A model generated the notes under the pieces. It did not search any database and was not told where the DNA came from. It saw only the letters and a program-made list of their open reading frames with translations. A stretch of DNA of 64,000 nt from the NCBI GenBank assembly GCA_035695825.1, contig DASRRH010000027.1:1-64000 (forward strand), written 5' to 3'. This DNA comes from JAKEFM01 sp035695825 (lineage in GTDB: Bacteria > Planctomycetota > UBA1135 > JAKEFM01). The position numbers and the translations under genes are program-made. This document shows positions 58,527-64,000 of this stretch, piece by piece. The stretch's first letter is position 1. The number at the start of each line of letters is the position of its first letter.

Positions 58527-58853
58527 TCAGGTCCGGGCCCCGTCGGAGGCCGTCCGGGGATGGGAGGACGCGGCCCGGGGGGGGATCTGGGCATCGGGGG
58601 GCATCGGCCACGCGACGGGACCGAGGATCGGGGCGGGCTCCTCCTCCTCGAGGAGCCGCTCCCGGAGAAGCTGGCCGAACCGGGCCTGCTGGAGGCCGCT
58701 GTTCGCGCAGGCGAAACACTTGTGGTACAGGTCCCGCTGCCGCGCCCGGCACGTCTCCTTGGAAATCTGGTGGGAGATCAGCGGGCGATGGGAGGAGACC
58801 GGCGTGGGACAGCGCAGCCACCCGCCCGGTGCCGCCGATTCGGCCGGATCCAT
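58527..58853 (-). CDS. Small Cys-rich hypothetical protein
   Basis: 108 residues from ATG 58853, which has AGGAG five bases upstream (an ATG at 58904 has its GGAGG too close). Cys15, Cys35, Cys46 and Cys49 with His44 (CRARQRDLYHKCFACANSG) look like a small metal site. The rest is polar and Pro-rich with an acidic LLEEEEPAP stretch. No family recognised. Convergent with the LeuA-like gene across the hairpin. Confidence 0.55.
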   Translation of the reverse strand: MDPAESAAPGGWLRCPTPVSSHRPLISHQISKETCRARQRDLYHKCFACANSGLQQARFGQLLRERLLEEEEPAPILGPVAWPMPPDAQIPPRAASSHPRTASDGART

Positions 58854-59014
58854 GATCTCTCCTGAGTCGGCGGCGAAGGCCTCCGCGAGTCCCGCAGTCG
58901 ACATCCTCCGCTGACCCGACGCGGCGGGATTGTGGGTCCTTTCCGAGGCAAGGGTCAACGGGTCCACCCGGCGAGGTTTTCGATTCTGTCCAGAAGAGAG
59001 TTATCTCCAATCGC

Positions 59015-59887
59015 TTACGTCGGAATCCCGAGCGCGCCTTCTCCGGGGATTTTGGCTTCAGCATCCCGGAGTGCCCGGATTGCGCGTTCCGCCGCAGCCG
59101 GGGCCTCGTGGCCATGCCGGGAGAGCTCGACGTTGAGGAGCCCTCCGTACCCGATGGAACGGAACCCATGGAGAGCCTCAACGAGATCGACCTCCCCCTC
59201 CCCGAACATCCGGTGCTCGTGCCGGCCCCTCGGGGCATCCTCGACGTGGGACGTCAGGATCCGCGGGCCGAGTTCGCGAACCCGAGGCCCGACCGGCGTC
59301 TCCCCCGTGCAGTAGAGGTGTCCGATGTCCAGGCACAGACCGAGGTTCGGCCGATCCACTGCCGCGCTGGCACGAGTGAAGTCGGCGAGGGTCTCGACGA
59401 GCATGCCGGGTTCGGGCTCGAGAGCGAGGGCCAGGCCCGAGCGGAGGGCCTCCTCAGAAAGCGCGCGGAGACTCTCGGCGAGGCGGGCCTCCAGCGCAGG
59501 TCTTGCCTCCCCCTCGGGGGGTCGTCCCGACCAGAGGGACACGACGCGCGCCCCGAGCCCGGCTGCGATCCAGATGCACCGGCGAAGGAACTCGATGCGC
59601 CGGCCTCGCCCCGCGGGGTCCGCCGTCAGGAGGCTCGGCTCGTGCTTGCGCCGCGGGTCGAGCACGAACCTCGCCCCCGTCTCGACCACGGGTTGGAGGC
59701 GGAGGCGCTCGAGGAGGTGAGCGACGGCGGCGACCTCCGGGCCGCTCGCCCGCAGCGGGTCGAGGTGGTGAACGTCCAGGGTGAGGGCGACGCCCTGGTA
59801 GCCGAGATCGGCGAGGATATGGAGGACGTCCTCGAGCCGGTGGTGGGGAAAGCCGTTCGTGTTGTAGCCGAACCGGAGGGAGCCCAC
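59015..59887 (-). CDS. Xylose-isomerase-like TIM-barrel protein (sugar phosphate isomerase/epimerase)
   Basis: 290 residues from GTG 59887. AP-endonuclease-2-type barrel: GYNTNGFPHHRLEDVL, YQGVALTLDVHHLDP, LALALEPEPGMLVET with the metal Glu, GLCLDIGHLYCTGE (metal Asp/His), LTSHVEDAPRGRHEHRMFGE and GLLNVELSRHGH (metal Glu/His). This set of Glu, Asp and His residues can bind two metals as in xylose isomerase and IolE/IolI-like proteins. It probably isomerises a sugar or inositol derivative; the substrate is unknown. Divergent from the gene at 60119. Confidence 0.85.
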   Translation of the reverse strand: MGSLRFGYNTNGFPHHRLEDVLHILADLGYQGVALTLDVHHLDPLRASGPEVAAVAHLLERLRLQPVVETGARFVLDPRRKHEPSLLTADPAGRGRRIEFLRRCIWIAAGLGARVVSLWSGRPPEGEARPALEARLAESLRALSEEALRSGLALALEPEPGMLVETLADFTRASAAVDRPNLGLCLDIGHLYCTGETPVGPRVRELGPRILTSHVEDAPRGRHEHRMFGEGEVDLVEALHGFRSIGYGGLLNVELSRHGHEAPAAAERAIRALRDAEAKIPGEGALGIPT

Positions 59888-60118
59888 GAACCCATCTCAC
59901 GGCCCGGGAGCCGCGCCGGCAACGGGGGGGCGACTCCTCAACCGTCGGGGGCGGAATCCCGATAGGGGGGGGCCTCGGCTGCCGAGCGGGGACAGATTCA
60001 GGGGCCGTTGGGGAGCGACCCGGGCCCGGCGGAAGCGCTCGCCGGGCGCGAAAGGAAGGCCCGCTGCGGAATCTGGCCGGGAGACGTACTCCTTCGCCGC
60101 CGGCTCTCCGCCTGCCCT

Positions 60119-60610
60119 ATGGGACTGATCGAGCGCCTGCTCCGGATACGGACCGCCATGCCCGAGGAGCCCCGACTCCTTTCGGTCAACCTCGCCACCT
60201 TCCGGATCTGCGGCCTCGGCTCCGGCGCGGACTCCGAGGAGGTCGAGGGCCGCCTCGGCATCCCTTCTCCTTCCGGCGGGCACAGGGACGCGGTCTTGTC
60301 CTACCCGGAGATCGGCCTCCAGATCGGAGTGGGAGCCTCGGGGGCCCTCTCCGGGTTCACCGTCGTCGCGAATCCCGACGCCTCGACGGCCCGGTCGGGA
60401 TTCCGCCCGTTCCAGGGCACCTGGCTCCCCTGGGGAGGGACGCGGCCTCCGAGCGAGGCGGCCCTGATCCGGGCGCTCGGCCGCCCCTCGTTCCGGGACT
60501 GCCGTGACGACGAGATCTGCGTCGAATGGAGCCGACCGGCCGCCCTCGTCGCGGCGGACTACGCGCTTGACGCCTCCCTCCTGACGATCCACGTCGACTT
60601 CAACCCCTAG
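60119..60610 (+). CDS. Hypothetical protein with two similar halves
   Basis: 163 residues from ATG 60119 (longer upstream start adds low-complexity residues). Two related stretches, EEVEGRLGIPSPSG..AVLSYPEIGLQIGVG and EAALIRALGRPSFRD..EICVEWSRPAALVAAD, suggest an internal duplication of an alpha/beta module, resembling BLIP-like folds. No signal peptide or catalytic residues. Its end overlaps the end of the convergent rsmB gene by 11 bases. Confidence 0.55.
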   Translation: MGLIERLLRIRTAMPEEPRLLSVNLATFRICGLGSGADSEEVEGRLGIPSPSGGHRDAVLSYPEIGLQIGVGASGALSGFTVVANPDASTARSGFRPFQGTWLPWGGTRPPSEAALIRALGRPSFRDCRDDEICVEWSRPAALVAADYALDASLLTIHVDFNP

Positions 60611-61967
60611 CGCGTTCGACGGCCGCCGCGTAGCCCCCGTCGCGGTCCGGTCCCGGGAGGGAGAGCCGCTCCTCCCGGATTTCGACCCCGGGCGCCTCCG
60701 GGAGAACCCCCCGCAGGAGCTCCCCGTTCTCCTCCGGCTCCACGGCGCACGTCGAGTAGACGAGGCGTCCGCCGGGCTTGAGCGCCCGGAGCCCGGCCCG
60801 GAGGCACCGCCTCTGGAGCGCCGTGATCCCCCGAAGCGTCGCCGCGGAGAGCCGCCATCGCGCTTCCGGGCGACGGGCGAGAACCCCGGTGTTCGAGCAG
60901 GGCGCGTCGACGAGGACGCGGTCGAAATCCCGCTCCCTTGGCTCCCCCCCGTCGGGGGCGCGGAGCCGGGTCTCGACCGAGTGCAGACCGAGTCTCGTCA
61001 GGTTCTCGCGAAGGCGGGCGAGCCCCTCCTCCGAGACGTCCGAGGCGAGGATCTCCGCCTGGTCGCCGACGGCCTCGGCGATTTGCGTCGTCTTTCCCCC
61101 GGGCGCGGCGCAGAGGTCGAGGATTCGTTCGCCGGGGCGGGGACCGAGGAGGTCGACCGCCTCCATCGCCGTCTCGTCCTGCACGGCGAAGTGCCCCTTC
61201 CGGAAGGGCTCGGAGTCGAGCAGTCCGCGCGCCCCCGGCTCGACCCGGACCGCGAGGGGATGCCGGCCGGGGCGGGCGGCGAAGCCGAGCGAGCGGAGCC
61301 ACCGGAGCAGCTCCGCCCGCGTCGTCCGCATCCGGTTGGCGCGCAGCGCGAGCGGGGGGACCCGGTTGCCCGCCTCGAGGACCTCTCGCGCCGTCTCCGC
61401 GCCGAACCGCTCCAGCCATCGCCCGACGAGGAACCGCGGGTGGGAGTGGACCGCGGCGAGATGGCCCGCCCGGTCCTCGTTCGGATCCGGGAAGACGTCC
61501 CGCCCGAAACGGAAGCGTCGCGCGCCGACCTCGAGCGTGCGACGGGGATCCGGGGCCCCTCCACCCGCCGCTTCCTCGGCCCCTTCCCGAAGCACGCTGC
61601 GCAGGACCGCGTTCACGAAGCCTGCCCCGCGGGGGCCTCGCCGCGCGCGGACGATCCCGACGGTCTCGTCCACCGCCGCGTGCGCCGGCACGCGCTCGAG
61701 GAAGAGAACCTGGTAGAGCCCGACGCGCAGGGCGATCCGCAGGTCTCGGTCGAACCCCCGACTCGGCACGTAGGCCGCGATCACCGCGTCCAGCGTCCCG
61801 CGCCGTCGTTCCACGCCGGCGACCAGCTCCCGCGCGAGCGCGCGGTCCTCCGGGGAGAGCGAGAAGCCCCGGGCGACGGAGGCGAGGTCGCGGGTCGCCA
61901 TCCCGCCCCGCAGGAGGGTCGCGAGGGCGACTTCGCGGGCCGTCCGGGGCTCCCTCGACCCCGACAA
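60600..61967 (-). CDS. rsmB: 16S rRNA (cytosine-C5)-methyltransferase
   Basis: 455 residues from TTG 61967, three bases after the fmt stop. An N-terminal NusB-like RNA-binding domain (REVALATLLRGG; VPAHAAVDETVGIVRA) precedes the SAM-binding methyltransferase: DLCAAPGGKTTQIAE (SAM), ILASDVSEEGL, DRVLVDAPCSNTGVL (Cys near catalysis) and VYSTCAVEPEENGE (second conserved Cys). It methylates a cytosine (C967 in E. coli) of 16S rRNA. The fmt-rsmB order is conserved in many bacteria. Confidence 0.95.
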   Translation of the reverse strand: MSGSREPRTAREVALATLLRGGMATRDLASVARGFSLSPEDRALARELVAGVERRRGTLDAVIAAYVPSRGFDRDLRIALRVGLYQVLFLERVPAHAAVDETVGIVRARRGPRGAGFVNAVLRSVLREGAEEAAGGGAPDPRRTLEVGARRFRFGRDVFPDPNEDRAGHLAAVHSHPRFLVGRWLERFGAETAREVLEAGNRVPPLALRANRMRTTRAELLRWLRSLGFAARPGRHPLAVRVEPGARGLLDSEPFRKGHFAVQDETAMEAVDLLGPRPGERILDLCAAPGGKTTQIAEAVGDQAEILASDVSEEGLARLRENLTRLGLHSVETRLRAPDGGEPRERDFDRVLVDAPCSNTGVLARRPEARWRLSAATLRGITALQRRCLRAGLRALKPGGRLVYSTCAVEPEENGELLRGVLPEAPGVEIREERLSLPGPDRDGGYAAAVERARG

Positions 61968-61970
61968 TCG

Positions 61971-62909
61971 CTAGTCCGGGCCCAGGCTCGCGCCGGGGGC
62001 GAGTCGGCTCCCGCGCACGAACTCTTCCGCGCTCATCGCCCGGCCCCCTGCCCGGCGCAGGCGCACGATCCGAAAACTCCCCGTGCCCGCGGCGACGAGG
62101 ATCCCGTCTGGCCCGGCGGCCAAGACCTGTCCGGGAGAGTCCTCGACCGCGCCTTCCTCGGGCCGGCCCTCGAGAACGGCCCACTCGACCCCTCGCCGCC
62201 GGGTGAACGCGCCGGGCCACGGGGTCATCGCCCGAACCCGCCGGTCGATCTCGACGGCCGTCCTCCCCCAGTCGATGAGGCCGTCCTGCCGCTCGAGCCT
62301 CGGCGCGCGGGTCGCCTTCGATTCGTCCTGTTCGACGAAGGTCGCCCGCCCCTCGAGAACTCGCGCGAGCGCCTCGACGAGGAGCGGACCGCCTATCTCC
62401 GCCAGGCGCGCCGCGAGTTCCCCCGCGGTCTCGCGATCTCCGATCGGGATCTCCCGTTGCAGGAGGATCGGCCCCGCGTCGAGCCGCTCGACCATCCGCT
62501 GGACCGTGAGACCCGTTCGCGGATCCCCGGCGAGGATCGCGGCCGACACCGGGGAGGCTCCTCGATGTCGGGGGAGGAGCGAGGCGTGGAGGTTGAAGGG
62601 ACCGAGGGTCGGCCGCTCGAGGAGGGACCTTGGAAGGAGCGCGCCGAAGGATACGACGACGAGGAAGTCGGGCCGTCCCCCCGAGGCCCGCTCGATCTCC
62701 TCGCTCGGGGGAGCTCCTTCGCTTCGCACCACGGGGATCCCCGCCGCCGCGGCGGCCTGGGCGATCGCGGAGGGCTCCGTGCGCAGTCCCCGGCCCCGAG
62801 GGCGGTCCGGCGGCGCCACGACGAGCGCGGGACGGAACGGAGACGCGGCGAGTGTCCGGAGCGCGGGGACCGCGAAGGGGGGCGACCCGAGGAAAACGAC
62901 GCGCGTCAG
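61971..62909 (-). CDS. fmt: Methionyl-tRNA formyltransferase, apparent CTG start
   Basis: 312 residues, normal length, starting at CTG 62909, whose CTGA overlaps the thioredoxin stop; the predicted protein begins LTRVVFLGSPPFAVPALRTL, aligning exactly with the usual MRIVFMGTPEFAVP start, and no ATG/GTG/TTG lies nearby. NLHASLLPRHRGASP carries the folate/catalytic Asn-His-Asp core, GLTVQRMVERLDAGPIL completes it; the C-terminal OB-like tRNA-binding domain follows (WPGAFTRRRGVEWAVLEG). It formylates initiator Met-tRNA for translation start. Coupled between thioredoxin and rsmB. Confidence 0.93.
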   Translation of the reverse strand: MTRVVFLGSPPFAVPALRTLAASPFRPALVVAPPDRPRGRGLRTEPSAIAQAAAAAGIPVVRSEGAPPSEEIERASGGRPDFLVVVSFGALLPRSLLERPTLGPFNLHASLLPRHRGASPVSAAILAGDPRTGLTVQRMVERLDAGPILLQREIPIGDRETAGELAARLAEIGGPLLVEALARVLEGRATFVEQDESKATRAPRLERQDGLIDWGRTAVEIDRRVRAMTPWPGAFTRRRGVEWAVLEGRPEEGAVEDSPGQVLAAGPDGILVAAGTGSFRIVRLRRAGGRAMSAEEFVRGSRLAPGASLGPD

Positions 62910-63235
62910 CCGAGGTGCTTCTCGACCAGGGTCTTCAGGTCGTTGTAGGAACGGCTGCCGACGATCGTCTCGACGACCTGTCCTCCTTTGAGGATCAGGA
63001 AGGTCGGGATCGAGGTGACTCCGTATCGGGTCGGGACCTCCGTGTTCTCGCTCGTGTTGAGCTTGCCGACCTTCAGGCGCTCGGCGAGCTCCGTCGCGAG
63101 CCGGTCGACGTGGGGGCCCATGGCCCGGCAGGGAGCGCACCAGGGCGCCCAGAAGTCGACGAGCACGGGTCGCGGAGATCGCAGCGCCTCGGCTTCCCAG
63201 TTCTGGTCCGTAAGGGTGAGCGTCATGTCGGGCAT
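62906..63235 (-). CDS. trxA: Thioredoxin
   Basis: 109 residues from ATG 63235, chosen for the GGAGG eight bases upstream (ATG 63262, overlapping scpA by ATGA, would add nine residues). Active site VDFWAPWCAPCRAMGP (Cys33, Cys36), then GVTSIPTFLILKGGQ with the cis-Pro. Single thioredoxin fold, cytoplasmic disulfide reductant. In the scpA-trx-fmt-rsmB run. Confidence 0.94.
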   Translation of the reverse strand: MPDMTLTLTDQNWEAEALRSPRPVLVDFWAPWCAPCRAMGPHVDRLATELAERLKVGKLNTSENTEVPTRYGVTSIPTFLILKGGQVVETIVGSRSYNDLKTLVEKHLG

Positions 63236-63258
63236 CGGAACGGCCTCCGAACGAAGTT

Positions 63259-64000
63259 TCATGCCGGGTCCCCGGCGGGCGGCGCCAAGGGGTCCTCTTC
63301 CCCGGGAAACGCCTCCGCGAACCGGGCGAGGGCCGCCTCGGGCGGGACCGCGAGGGCGACCTCGATCGACCCGAACGGCCACTCCTGACGCACCCGGACG
63401 ATCCCTTGCTTGGCGAGCTCGAGAAGGGCGGAGAAGAGGCCGACGATCGTATCCCGGTCGCGCGCGCCTTCGAAGAGGGCGAGGAAGGCGGACGCGGCTC
63501 CCGGGAGGATGCGGTCGAGGAGGTCGCGCGCGTAGGCACGGAGCGGGCGCATCGGTGCGCCCACGCGATGGGGTCGGTCGAGGAGGGTCTGGCGGCGCAG
63601 CCGCGCGTACGCGGCGGCGAGGTCGAACGCGTTCAGGTCCCCGAGGTCGACCTCGGCCGGCTCCTCGTAGGACTCGACGAACCCGCGCGCGTACCGCGCC
63701 GCCCGGATTTCGGCCCGGAGCGCCAGGGAGCGAGCCACGTCCCGGAAGCGGCGGTACTCGAGGAGGTTCTCGACGAGTCCGTCCTCGGGGAGGAGATCCT
63801 CTTCGAGGTCGACCTGCTCGCGCGGCAGGAGGACGCGCGCCTTGAGGGCGAGGAGGGTCGCCGCGAGGAGCAGGAGATCGCCCCCCTCGTCGAGGCTCTC
63901 CTCGGCGCTCGACGCCTCGAGGAGCCGGAGCAGGTCCTCGCAGACCCGGGCCACGGCGATCTCCCGGGCGTCGACCTCCTCCTCCCTCACGAGCTGGACG
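63259..64000 (-). CDS. scpA: Segregation and condensation protein A (N-terminus beyond the window)
   Basis: Open through the right edge; at least 246 residues. The visible part begins at the conserved core of the N-terminal Smc-binding domain (VREEEVDAREIAVARVCED), then GGDLLLLAATLLALKARVLLP, a variable middle and a C-terminal winged helix (TIVGLFSALLELAKQGIVRV). About 20-30 N-terminal residues are missing. With Smc and ScpB it forms condensin, compacting and separating chromosomes. Its stop overlaps the alternative thioredoxin start. Confidence 0.92.
   Translation of the reverse strand, partial: VQLVREEEVDAREIAVARVCEDLLRLLEASSAEESLDEGGDLLLLAATLLALKARVLLPREQVDLEEDLLPEDGLVENLLEYRRFRDVARSLALRAEIRAARYARGFVESYEEPAEVDLGDLNAFDLAAAYARLRRQTLLDRPHRVGAPMRPLRAYARDLLDRILPGAASAFLALFEGARDRDTIVGLFSALLELAKQGIVRVRQEWPFGSIEVALAVPPEAALARFAEAFPGEEDPLAPPAGDPA

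Overview
This is a very GC-rich stretch (GTG starts about as common as ATG, plus TTG and apparently CTG) from what looks like a Planctomycetota bacterium. The evidence is indirect: secreted proteins ending in the beta-rich C-terminal domain typical of that phylum, FG-GAP and ASPIC proteins, HEAT-repeat secreted proteins, a lipase-maturation-factor-like membrane protein, and ECF sigma factors with zinc-finger anti-sigma partners. The phylum call is inference. I see no plasmid, phage, insertion-sequence or CRISPR signature; it reads as ordinary chromosome.

Layout. 1-9360 (all minus): secreted/envelope proteins, namely an FG-GAP repeat protein cut by the left edge, two tandem carboxypeptidase-regulatory-like paralogues, a hypothetical protein, a HAD hydrolase and a large N-acetylmuramoyl-L-alanine amidase. 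9575-12184: two divergent DUF4143-type ATPases. 12338-22251: a GH3 lipoprotein; a plus-strand run of RraA-like protein, a MurQ/GKRP-like double-SIS protein and a lipase-maturation-factor-like protein; a 48-residue zinc protein; then a PLP dehydratase and an FAD oxidoreductase. 22319-23774: exonuclease III and a DUF4097-like lipoprotein. 23872-33072: a surface-glycan locus, with four minus-strand genes (two glycosyltransferases, a flippase and a GT-C enzyme) joined by 4-base overlaps, divergent from a membrane sulfatase-like protein and an ASPIC/FG-GAP protein. 33140-36179: ACT protein, TPR protein, HAD hydrolase and MoxR ATPase.

36180-36600 is an AT-rich island with a good candidate structured RNA and a terminator-like hairpin. 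36601-38263 encodes a two-gene NAD synthetase. 38963-42867 is an ECF sigma, anti-sigma, RseB-like, HEAT-repeat operon whose last gene is frameshifted in a 14-base homopolymer. A secreted protein, tRNA-Arg(CCG), an SDR protein, pdxH and purF follow. 47657-52612 holds a GT9 glycosyltransferase, a radical SAM protein and a YfhO-like membrane protein. 52609-55926 is a second sigma/anti-sigma locus, preceded by an unusually large signal peptidase I. 56068-60610 has a hypothetical gene with an upstream mini-ORF, a LeuA-like enzyme, two small hypotheticals and a TIM-barrel isomerase. 60600-64000 is a housekeeping run read leftwards: scpA (cut by the right edge), thioredoxin, fmt, rsmB.

The dominant themes are envelope assembly and sensing (two sigma circuits, amidase, signal peptidase, glycan export) mixed with core metabolism. 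Most units are tightly packed, with ATGA/GTGA/CTGA overlaps implying translational coupling. The most unusual signals are the structured AT-rich island, the homopolymer frameshift in a stress-operon gene, and apparent CTG initiation, including in fmt itself.
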